This document shows positions 56,649 to 64,000 of a DNA stretch of 64,000 nt, piece by piece. The notes below the pieces were generated by a model that was given only the letters and a program-made list of their open reading frames with translations, was not told the origin of the DNA and did not search any database. Each line of letters begins with the position of its first letter. Position 1 is the first letter of the stretch. The position numbers were made by a program, and so were the translations under genes. The stretch is from Methanobrevibacter thaueri (GTDB lineage: Archaea; Methanobacteriota; Methanobacteria; Methanobacteriales; Methanobacteriaceae). Location of the stretch: contig NZ_MZGS01000014.1 of assembly GCF_003111625.1 (NCBI RefSeq), positions 1 through 64,000 on the forward strand, read 5' to 3'.

Positions 56649-58287
56649 TATTAAATTAAATGATAAACAAAAAGAAGTGGTTTTTTCTGATTTTAACACT
56701 TCCAAAATAATTTCAGCACCTCCAGGCGCCGGCAAAACCACCATCATGGCTAAAAGAATTGGTTTTTTGATAAATCAAGGCTACATCAAGCACCCCTATA
56801 AAATTTTAGCATTGACATTTTCCAAAGCCGCATCAAATGAAATGAAAAAGAAAATTTCCGATGAAATGAGATTTTCTAAAGACTTATTTCATATTACAAC
56901 ATTTCATGGATTTTGCTTCGATGTTCTTAACGCCTATGGAAATTACATTGGATTGAACAGGAATTTTGAAATGTATACCTATAATCCTAAATACAATCCC
57001 CGATTAGCACATGCCTTTGAACACTTCGGCTTAGATTACGATAATGATAAATTTAATGAATGGAAATTAAAGTATGTTTTGAAATGTGGAAAAAATGATA
57101 ATGAGCAATTTTTAAGGATTTTAAAATATTATTATGATCTTTTAATTGAAAATAATATGATGGATTATGACGGATTATTGATTTTTACATACAAATTATT
57201 TAAAAATCATGAGCCAATTTTAGAATATTACGGATCTCCCTTTAAAATCATTTTGGTTGATGAATTTCAAGACACTAATTCCTTGCAATTTAAAATTTTG
57301 GATTTAATGGTTACTGGCAGTGCCAATAATAAAAAGAACATTTTTATATTTACTGATCCAAAACAGTCCATTTATGGATTTCAAGGCGCTGATTATAAAA
57401 ATCACGAGAGAGCCATTGAAAATTTTAACTGCAAGGAGGCAAAACTTAGCGAGTGCCATCGTTTTGAAAACAAGGCTATTGAACAGCTTTCTAAATCCAT
57501 CAGCAATTATATTGATGGAAATAGAGAAAGTAATTCAGAATTAACAATTAAGGAAAATCTTCCAAAATATTTCATTTTTAATGAAAATCAAGAGGAATAC
57601 GAATTTATAATTAACCAAATAAATGATTTAAAACATAAAGGCGTCAAATATGAAAATATATGCATATTATCGCCCACAAAAAAAAGTTTGAATAATATTA
57701 TAAACATGATGAAACTATTAAACTTTAAAAATTTTATATTTATCAGTGACTATAAGGACGAATGGGATGTACAAATTAGAAGATTAACTAATTTGGGCAA
57801 AAACGATTTAAGCGAATATAAAAACTTGCATGATATGATTATTTCCAATTTAAAGATACATAATTATTTTAAAGAGGTTATATTAAAAGAATCAAAAAAA
57901 ATTGACATGCAAAATCCAAATCTAGAAATTGAAAATAGGCTTTCAAATTTTATAAATCATATGATATGGAACTACGACAATTTTTTTAAAAACAATAATT
58001 TCTTAAAAGATAAAGTATTTTTATCAACAATACATGGTTCTAAAGGAATGCAGTTTGATGTGAGTTTCGTATGCAATTTAAACAGCGGTTCCATCCCATT
58101 TTATAAAGATTGTCAAAGAAATTGTTATAAAAGAACTGGCGAGTTAAACAAAGAGAGTTTGAACTTATTAAATGTTGCAGTTTCCAGAAGTAAAAAACAG
58201 TTATATTTAACAAGTACGCGTGATTACAGAAACCATGAGACTTGCATTTTAAAACCTTTTTATAAGTATTTGGAGATTATTAAATAA
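56641..58287 (+). CDS. GajB-like UvrD-type helicase of Gabija
   Basis: 548 aa, superfamily 1 helicase. Motifs in order: IISAPPGAGKTTIMAKRI (I), LALTFSKAASNEMKKK (Ia), ILVDEFQDTNSLQF (II), FTDPKQSIYGFQGAD (III), STIHGSKGMQFDVSFV (V) and LNVAVSRSKKQLYL (VI), all intact. GajB senses free DNA ends and forms a complex with GajA in known Gabija systems. The start lies in the end of gajA behind GAGGAAAATT, so the two are coupled. Confidence 0.88.
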   Translation: MDNIKLNDKQKEVVFSDFNTSKIISAPPGAGKTTIMAKRIGFLINQGYIKHPYKILALTFSKAASNEMKKKISDEMRFSKDLFHITTFHGFCFDVLNAYGNYIGLNRNFEMYTYNPKYNPRLAHAFEHFGLDYDNDKFNEWKLKYVLKCGKNDNEQFLRILKYYYDLLIENNMMDYDGLLIFTYKLFKNHEPILEYYGSPFKIILVDEFQDTNSLQFKILDLMVTGSANNKKNIFIFTDPKQSIYGFQGADYKNHERAIENFNCKEAKLSECHRFENKAIEQLSKSISNYIDGNRESNSELTIKENLPKYFIFNENQEEYEFIINQINDLKHKGVKYENICILSPTKKSLNNIINMMKLLNFKNFIFISDYKDEWDVQIRRLTNLGKNDLSEYKNLHDMIISNLKIHNYFKEVILKESKKIDMQNPNLEIENRLSNFINHMIWNYDNFFKNNNFLKDKVFLSTIHGSKGMQFDVSFVCNLNSGSIPFYKDCQRNCYKRTGELNKESLNLLNVAVSRSKKQLYLTSTRDYRNHETCILKPFYKYLEIIK

Positions 58288-58318
58288 TTTACTAAAAATT
58301 ATACCAAAATAAGATAAC

Positions 58319-59317
58319 ATGTCCAATAAAACAAAAAAACAACATTATGTACCTCAATTTTATTTAAAAAACTTTGCCAATAAAAATAAGAATGGATTTT
58401 TTATCTATTGTTATGATATTAATCAAAATAAACAGTACCCTGCAAATATTAGAAATATTGCAGAAGAAAAAGATTTTTATAAAATTGGTTCGGAAAATTT
58501 TGAAGAGTTTTTTCAAAATACCGAAGAACTAGCAAGCCCCATTATTAATAATTTATCTAAAACTAAGAAAATCAAACCGTTAAATATCTCTGGAAATAGA
58601 TATAAATTATCATTTTTTATGTCTGTTCAATATTTTAGAACCAATGAAATGCGTCAAGATCTTTTAGAGAATTTTTCAAAAATATCAAACCATTTAAAAA
58701 AATACCCCATGAATACTAAAATGGAAATGTTCAATGATCAAATAGATAAAAAATTCATTAAACATCACCAAATAAACTTCATTAATAAATCTTCACAAGA
58801 AATGACTGCTTCATTAGTTTCTAAAAAATGGATAGTTTTAAAGAATAAAACTGAAATCGATTTCATTACATCAGACAACCCTATTGTACTCCATAATTCT
58901 AATGGATTATTAGGATTTGCATGTGAACATATTCATATTTTCTATCCCATAAATCCTAAATTATGTTTATGCTTATTGGATCCAGAAAACTATTCCAATT
59001 ACAAAGAACCTAAAAAATTTAAAAATAATGAAATTATATTGAATATTCAGAAAACAAAAGAACATAATATTAATTCCATAGATGAAATCAATTTTATAAA
59101 TGATTTACAGGCAATGAATGCAACACAACATATTTTTTCAAAAAATGATAATTTTGATAGAATTAAATATTTAACAGAACATAAAAAAATAATCCCCTCT
59201 AATGAGCGAGAAAGAGTAAAAATGAAAGTTTTAAAAAATCCAAAAAATGGGAATGACATACTGGTTTTTAGTCACCCTAATGATAATCTTAATTTTGAAT
59301 TTAAAGAATTTTATTAA
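58319..59317 (+). CDS. DUF4238 protein, Gabija-linked
   Basis: 332 aa. The DUF4238 N-terminal signature KKQHYVPQFYLKNFANKNK is clear, with IDFITSDNPIVLHNSN and HIFYPINPKLCLCLLDP later. The domain is found in mobile and defence regions and its activity is unknown. It lies 31 bases after gajB on the same strand with no terminator between, so it is probably part of the same transcript, perhaps as an added effector. Convergent with the HEPN unit. Confidence 0.8.
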   Translation: MSNKTKKQHYVPQFYLKNFANKNKNGFFIYCYDINQNKQYPANIRNIAEEKDFYKIGSENFEEFFQNTEELASPIINNLSKTKKIKPLNISGNRYKLSFFMSVQYFRTNEMRQDLLENFSKISNHLKKYPMNTKMEMFNDQIDKKFIKHHQINFINKSSQEMTASLVSKKWIVLKNKTEIDFITSDNPIVLHNSNGLLGFACEHIHIFYPINPKLCLCLLDPENYSNYKEPKKFKNNEIILNIQKTKEHNINSIDEINFINDLQAMNATQHIFSKNDNFDRIKYLTEHKKIIPSNERERVKMKVLKNPKNGNDILVFSHPNDNLNFEFKEFY

Positions 59318-59325
59318 ATAATAAA

Positions 59326-59769
59326 CTAATTAAAATGCAATAATTGAATAATATAAATTGCATCTTGAATAGCATCAGTAACTTCAATCTCTTTAAATGT
59401 TATATCTTCATTATAATCAGCATCAACACGCTTATCAAACAAACTCTCTAATTTAGAAGCAGCGTTCCTAAATTTGTGTTTTAAATTTTTTTGGTCTTTA
59501 GCAATTGTCCTAATTTCTTTAAAAACTTGAACATGTTCACTCAAACCATTTTTATTTTGAAATTTTCCGGTTTCCAAATTTAATTCTCTAGTGCTAAAAT
59601 TATGATTAAGTTCTAACCAGTATTTTGCATGATGAAATGCAGAATAATATACTCTACTTAAAATAGTCCTATAAATACACTGAAAATTATCTTTAATTAA
59701 ACAATCTTTATTTTCTAGCAAGTTTTGAGAAAATGCAATAAAATCATCGAATTCAAAAGAATCATCCAT
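59326..59769 (-). CDS. HEPN domain protein (UPF0332-like)
   Basis: 147 aa from ATG 59769, chosen because AGGTAATTT lies just upstream; the longer frame starts inside the previous gene. The HEPN pattern of the UPF0332 group is visible: TILSRVYYSAFHHAKYW (an R-x6-H arrangement) and, at the end, LFDKRVDADYNEDI ('R..ADY'). HEPN proteins are often RNases in toxin-antitoxin and defence systems. It overlaps the 145-aa gene, forming a three-gene minus-strand operon. Confidence 0.7.
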   Translation of the reverse strand: MDDSFEFDDFIAFSQNLLENKDCLIKDNFQCIYRTILSRVYYSAFHHAKYWLELNHNFSTRELNLETGKFQNKNGLSEHVQVFKEIRTIAKDQKNLKHKFRNAASKLESLFDKRVDADYNEDITFKEIEVTDAIQDAIYIIQLLHFN

Positions 59770-59774
59770 ATAAA

Positions 59775-60212
59775 TTACCTGCATAAAATAATAGATAAAT
59801 CATCCAATATAAATTCAATATCATTTGACTCAGCAAAATCCCCAACTTTATTAAAAATTTCATCTGATAATTTTGTTAAGTCTTGAGATGAAATGGAATT
59901 TGAAACTTTGATTTTAAATGATGGATTGAAACCATACTCTAAATTTTCAAAAAATTTAATATCTCTTAAATTATATTTAGGAATTAATTGTTTAAGAAAT
60001 TTAAAAATTAAGCTAATAGCCTCTTCATATTCAAAACTATATTTATTTTCTGGAAATTTTTTAAGTAAAATTATATTCACTTTATGAGAATTTGATTCAA
60101 TAATAGAATTAGGATAATGCATTTTAGAATTTTCTAAAAATGGATTTAAAATATCCCTCTTAAAATCTGAAGGGTTATTTAATTTTTCAATTGAATTAGC
60201 TGTTAAATTCAT
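59775..60212 (-). CDS. Unknown protein in HEPN operon, 145 aa
   Basis: Unrecognised soluble protein: alternating helix/strand, with KVNIILLKKFPENKYSF, IPKYNLRDIKFFENLEYG and a C-terminal IEFILDDLSIILCR. It lacks the GSxxxGxxxxxSDxD motif of MNT antitoxins, which usually accompany HEPN toxins. The start follows AGGAGACTTTTCCT. It sits between the 93-aa and HEPN genes. Confidence 0.55.
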   Translation of the reverse strand: MNLTANSIEKLNNPSDFKRDILNPFLENSKMHYPNSIIESNSHKVNIILLKKFPENKYSFEYEEAISLIFKFLKQLIPKYNLRDIKFFENLEYGFNPSFKIKVSNSISSQDLTKLSDEIFNKVGDFAESNDIEFILDDLSIILCR

Positions 60213-60238
60213 AGGAAAAGTCTCCTAATTTTAATTAT

Positions 60239-60520
60239 TTATAAAATTCTTCTAAGTTTATCAAAAGAATTAGGATTTGAAATATCAACAATAATTTCAT
60301 TATTCTTTTGTTCTTTATCATTCCGATAATTAAATGAGATTAACTCTTTTTTAGATTCATCTTCAGGATTATTAACTAAAATTGCTAAACTAATTACAGA
60401 AACATCATTTCCAAAATTATCTTTAATTAAATTAAGAAAATCTGAATCAATTTTTTTAGATAAATCAAAATCTTTTTTAATAAATTGAGTCGGGATAATA
60501 TCCTTATTTTGTTCTGCCAT
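60239..60520 (-). CDS. Unknown protein in HEPN operon, 93 aa
   Basis: Small acidic protein of unknown family, first in the three-gene operon: SDFLNLIKDNFGNDVSVISL, then FNYRNDKEQKNNEIIVDIS. The size and position ahead of a HEPN gene would suit an antitoxin or adaptor. No clear ribosome binding site is seen. Confidence 0.5.
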   Translation of the reverse strand: MAEQNKDIIPTQFIKKDFDLSKKIDSDFLNLIKDNFGNDVSVISLAILVNNPEDESKKELISFNYRNDKEQKNNEIIVDISNPNSFDKLRRIL

Positions 60521-60990
60521 GAAAAAACACTACCATAAATTTAATTAATCATATCACTAAAAAAATCAAAAACATGGATTATTAATTATATTCTATAATT
60601 ATAATTCAGGTTGCATATATATTTTGCTAATTGATTTTTTTCAAAATATTTTATTAATTAATTTTATGCTTTTATTTGTTTCTTTAAGATTGTTAATTTT
60701 ATTCTATATACCATTAAATATTTGTTCATTTAGTTATTTAATTTTGGTTCAAATTAGGAAGTATAAACTTTAATTTTATTATTTTCAAGTGACATGCCTA
60801 GAATAACTACCACGTAATAATCACATCTTCGACATTTGTTTGATAAGTCTAAATGACAATAATTGATGTGTTGTGCCTGAAATATCAATAGAAATTATTA
60901 ATAATTAGAATAAAATAACAAGTATTCGTTAAACATCTAAAAAGTTTATTTAATCATTTATTCAAATAACTATTAAGGACAATCTAATAA
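60521..60990. other. Intergenic region, no gene seen
   Basis: Very AT-rich stretch between the HEPN operon and the DUF6119 gene. It must carry the HEPN-operon promoter. I find no open frame, tRNA or strong hairpin that I would defend. Confidence 0.4.
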
Positions 60991-62712
60991 TTAAAAATCA
61001 ATATAATTAATTCTAATTTTAGGATTACGTCTTGATTTTATCACCTCCTTTTTCCAGTAGTCAATCCGATTTTTTAGAGATATAGAATTAATTTCATTTA
61101 AATCTGGTTTCCCATTACGAACGGGCAATTTTGTTTTCCTAGTCAGTATTAACCATAAATAAACATTTTTAATACTGTCTTTATTTAGTTCAGGAATCTC
61201 ATCATTTTCAATATCTCTTATTTCCCCATTATCAATCAGTTTAAGTGGAATTAAAGACTGGTCCACAACATAAATGAGATTTGAAGCCCCACCAATTTTA
61301 ACTGAAAACATACTTTTTTCATCTAATTTAAATAAATCGGCAACTTCAATATCATAACTGTCCACGTAGTCTTTAAATCTATCATTACATATAAATCCAT
61401 CTTCTTCACGTAAAAGATTGAATACTCTTTCTTTATACCATTTCTGTTTATAGCGTTTTTTAGTGTTATCATCCATATTGTCAAAATCCAATCCTTCTTC
61501 TTGGGCTTTACCCCTTACAAATCTTAAATAATTTTCTTCATGAAAATCAAAGCCTATTTCATATTCGACATCCAAGTCATTAATCGAATTTTTCAAATCA
61601 TCCATATATTTTGAGTTATATACCCACCAACTTCCTCCATCTAAAATAGCAGGACTTTCAAAACTATCATAACTTATAATGTCTTTTAATTTAACAAATG
61701 AACTTCCAATTTCACTATCCTCGAAAAATATTTTTATTTCCAAAGGATTATCTTCATCATCTAATTTCTCTTCAATGAAATTATAAATTTCATTAACAGT
61801 TAAAGAACCTATATTCTCTTTAGATAAGCGTTTATACTTTAATTTAAAATTATCAAATTGATTGAAAAATTTTAGAACACCATCAACTAATATAAATTCA
61901 CAAATATCAATGCAAGGAGTTTCGTGCTTTTCTTCAATATCAGCGAAAATAGTTCCAATTAACTCATTATCCAATTCCTCTTTTTTAATTTTACTTTGAA
62001 CTTCTTTAAAATAAGGAATAGAATTTACAATTTCATCACTCCCATTAATAAATGTAATGTAATCAATAATATAAGGCAAACTTTCTAAATTAGGATTGGT
62101 TACATCAAAAATAATAGAATTAGAAATTGTTATACTATTTTTAAAATCATTAAAATCATCATCTAATTCTAAATTTGCACTCAATTGATTTAATGCCTCA
62201 CCACTATCTAATAATATATCTTTAAAATTTACATAATTATTAATTCTTTTATTAATTACTGAATTTGGTGAGAGAACAGTCATAGATTTAACTTTATTTA
62301 AAGTAATATGTTCTGCAAATTTTATAGGCCAATCTTTATCTGAAAAATGTTTAAGAGTGTGAAATGCATAACCAAAAGAAACAGCATAAATATTATCTTC
62401 AAATTCATCTGGTTTTGTGACATCAATTTTATATTCATTTATTAAAAGAACCGCCTTTGGTTTAACTGAATAATTTACATCCCCTAAATTAAATTGTTCC
62501 CTAACCCAATTCCAAGAAAGACCCTTTTCTTGCTGTTCATCCTTGTAATACAAATGCATAGAAAAATTATATTGAATATTTTCTAGATAATTACTTTCTA
62601 ACTCAAAATTAAATTCCTCATCAGATAATTCATAATCATTTTCATCAGTTAACTCCTGAATTAATTGGTTTTCCAAATCATTATTAATTTTATAGATATT
62701 TATTCTTGACAT
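60991..62712 (-). CDS. DUF6119 / TIGR04141-like sporadic protein
   Basis: 573 aa. The N-terminal half resembles the 'sporadically distributed' TIGR04141 family: NIYKINNDLENQ at the start, YAVSFGYAFHTLKHF, WPIKFAEHITLNKVKSM, then DSGEALNQLSANLE. The middle has ILDGGSWWVYNSKYMDDL and the end RKTKLPVRNGKPDLNEINSI. The family is scattered through mobile and defence loci in bacteria and archaea with no agreed activity. The start follows GGAGAAAAA. It is downstream of a DUF2188 gene, and the two are probably an operon. Confidence 0.6.
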   Translation of the reverse strand: MSRINIYKINNDLENQLIQELTDENDYELSDEEFNFELESNYLENIQYNFSMHLYYKDEQQEKGLSWNWVREQFNLGDVNYSVKPKAVLLINEYKIDVTKPDEFEDNIYAVSFGYAFHTLKHFSDKDWPIKFAEHITLNKVKSMTVLSPNSVINKRINNYVNFKDILLDSGEALNQLSANLELDDDFNDFKNSITISNSIIFDVTNPNLESLPYIIDYITFINGSDEIVNSIPYFKEVQSKIKKEELDNELIGTIFADIEEKHETPCIDICEFILVDGVLKFFNQFDNFKLKYKRLSKENIGSLTVNEIYNFIEEKLDDEDNPLEIKIFFEDSEIGSSFVKLKDIISYDSFESPAILDGGSWWVYNSKYMDDLKNSINDLDVEYEIGFDFHEENYLRFVRGKAQEEGLDFDNMDDNTKKRYKQKWYKERVFNLLREEDGFICNDRFKDYVDSYDIEVADLFKLDEKSMFSVKIGGASNLIYVVDQSLIPLKLIDNGEIRDIENDEIPELNKDSIKNVYLWLILTRKTKLPVRNGKPDLNEINSISLKNRIDYWKKEVIKSRRNPKIRINYIDF

Positions 62713-62747
62713 TTTTTCTCCAGTGAAAAGGTAAAAAAAATTAAATT

Positions 62748-62987
62748 TTACCCTTTAATATTCTTAGGATCTTTTTTCCTAACGTAAGTATTTGACTCAG
62801 TTATTTTTCCATCTTTCCTGTGAATTTTCACTTCAGCGTTTCCATGGTTTTTGGCCTGAGCCCTTGCTTTTCCAATAGCTTCATTTTTAGTATTGCTTAG
62901 TGTTGAAGCTCTCTTGCTGTTTGGCTTTTTTGTCGCCCAATTTCCTTCTTTAGTATATACAACATGAATTTGTTCTTTTTTAGCCAT
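62748..62987 (-). CDS. DUF2188 protein
   Basis: About 79 aa from ATG 62987; the longer frame adds 12 unlikely residues. The DUF2188 pattern is clear: HVVYTKEGNWATKKPNSKRA, then NEAIGKARAQAKNHGNAEVK and IHRKDGKITESNTYV. The short fold is common as a stand-alone protein near restriction, toxin and other mobile genes; its function is unknown. 35 bases upstream of the DUF6119 gene on the same strand. Confidence 0.78.
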   Translation of the reverse strand: MAKKEQIHVVYTKEGNWATKKPNSKRASTLSNTKNEAIGKARAQAKNHGNAEVKIHRKDGKITESNTYVRKKDPKNIKG

Positions 62988-63136
62988 TATTTTACCGCTA
63001 TAATTAATTATGCAACTAAACAAAAGTGTAAAAACTAAATTAGAAACTATAAAAAAAAGTTATATTTAAATATCTTAAAATCGATATTAAATCTAACTTA
63101 TTATGTTTTCATGATATAGTTTCTGTCTTTTTTGAT

Positions 63137-63170
63137 AGGTCATTACTTTAGTAGGATTCAGTAATGATCT
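63137..63170. repeat. Long hairpin in the gene-free right end
   Basis: AGGTCATTACT pairs with AGTAATGATCT over 11 positions (one G-T) around a 12-base loop. The surrounding 62988-64000 region is AT-rich and I see no gene in it; short frames such as 63372-63575 have no ribosome binding site and low-complexity content. Confidence 0.4.
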
Positions 63171-64000
63171 ACATTTAGACCGTTAATTTTTTTGTTTATC
63201 TTTTGTAATCACATAACTTTAATTATTATTTTTTATATACTATAAATTTTTCGGTAAAAACTGCTTTTTAATCAATATTTTTGACTACAAAAAACTATCA
63301 AATATTTAAAATAAAAATTAATTAATTTTTAACAGTTTTATGAAAAAATAAGATTTTTCTTACATTTCAAAATGATAAAAAAGAACTATCTTAATTTTTC
63401 TTGTAAAAAAATGTTAAACCAAATCTATATGTTGAATTCCAAAAAATATATTTTCAAAAATCAATTAAAAATTTTATATTTATATCGTAATTGTCAACAT
63501 ACAAGTATCATAAGCAAAACAACAAATAGCCAATATGATTCAGTATCACATATAATAATCAGATTTTTATTATAGTTCAAAATATGATGATTTAAGAAAA
63601 ATAATGCCTCAATCAATTATTATAAAATAGAATATTGATTCCTAAAAACAATCATTCCAGAACCTTTTTCAAAAATTCAACTTAAAAATCTGTCCCCCAC
63701 ATATAGTATTGAGGACGTAACAACATTAGAAATCAATTCATCCAATACTAGCCATTAATGTCTTTTAAAATTCAACTTGAAGTGAAAATTAAATTACAAA
63801 ATTCTACAAAGCCACCTAACACAACCCAAGGAACATCACTCCTAAAAAATTAACGTATCTTACTCGCACAAATATGCTTAACTCTTTTTAATGAATTTCA
63901 TTTTCAAAGATTTTTGATTTGATAATATAATACTGAAATTTAAAATTTGCCATAAATAAATAAATATTCAAAATAAAAACAATATTGCCCACAACATATA

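Noticed and set aside
59775-60212. MNT-type nucleotidyltransferase antitoxin
   Set aside because: The GSxxxG and SDxD motifs of the family are absent.
63372-63575. 67-aa plus-strand frame in the right-end gap
   Set aside because: Lys/Asn/Ile-rich composition of random AT-rich DNA, no ribosome binding site, no neighbour.

Overview
The window looks like the chromosome of an archaeal methanogen of the order Methanobacteriales, most likely Methanobrevibacter or a close relative. This is inferred from gene content: a full-length archaeosine tRNA-guanine transglycosylase, archaeal-type HMG-CoA synthase and thiolase, GGTGAT-type ribosome binding sites, very AT-rich DNA, and large Ig-repeat 'adhesin-like' surface proteins. 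No rRNA or methanogenesis gene is present to fix the genus.

Layout. (1) 1-13.7 kb is a mosaic. A transposase runs off the left edge. A broken provirus structural module follows on the minus strand: portal, protease/scaffold, a probable fibre-type protein with a DUF2341-like fold, and a probable capsid-type protein. It is interrupted by plus-strand genes: a 1574-aa adhesin-like protein, its membrane partner, and a DUF3800 protein. No terminase, tail or integrase gene is visible. (2) 13.8-32 kb is mostly housekeeping: two DUF1848 paralogues, acetoacetyl-CoA thiolase and HMG-CoA synthase (mevalonate pathway), two tRNA-Gly genes, two methyltransferases, tgtA, a second Ig-repeat surface protein, and the run purC-purS-purQ-cobA-glmS, then small membrane proteins and an NSS transporter. 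(3) 32-48.6 kb is a cell-surface glycan locus. It has an LPG-synthase-like membrane protein, three LicD-family transferases, a phosphonate branch (PEP mutase fused to a cytidylyltransferase, phosphonopyruvate decarboxylase, an uncharacterised NAD(P)-binding protein, a second CTP-transferase-like enzyme, a phosphoesterase and an epimerase), a polyol-phosphate branch (GpsA plus an IspD/TarI-like cytidylyltransferase), a Wzx-like flippase, a GT2 glycosyltransferase and two acyltransferases. (4) 49-63 kb is an AT-rich defence island. It contains two near-identical galU copies flanking a Kiwa-like pair (KwaA/KwaB) and two uncharacterised genes, then Gabija (GajA/GajB) with a DUF4238 gene, a HEPN-containing three-gene unit, and a DUF6119/DUF2188 pair.

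The most striking content is the surface locus. It appears to make CDP-activated phosphonate and phosphopolyol groups and to transfer them with LicD enzymes to an exported glycan, which is teichoic-acid-like chemistry in an archaeon. The defence island is the second highlight: two known systems sit beside units that are not assigned to any named system. Start codons were moved from the longest reading frame wherever a clear GGTGAT/GGAGG-type site pointed to an internal start. All functions are read from sequence motifs by eye; no database search was run.
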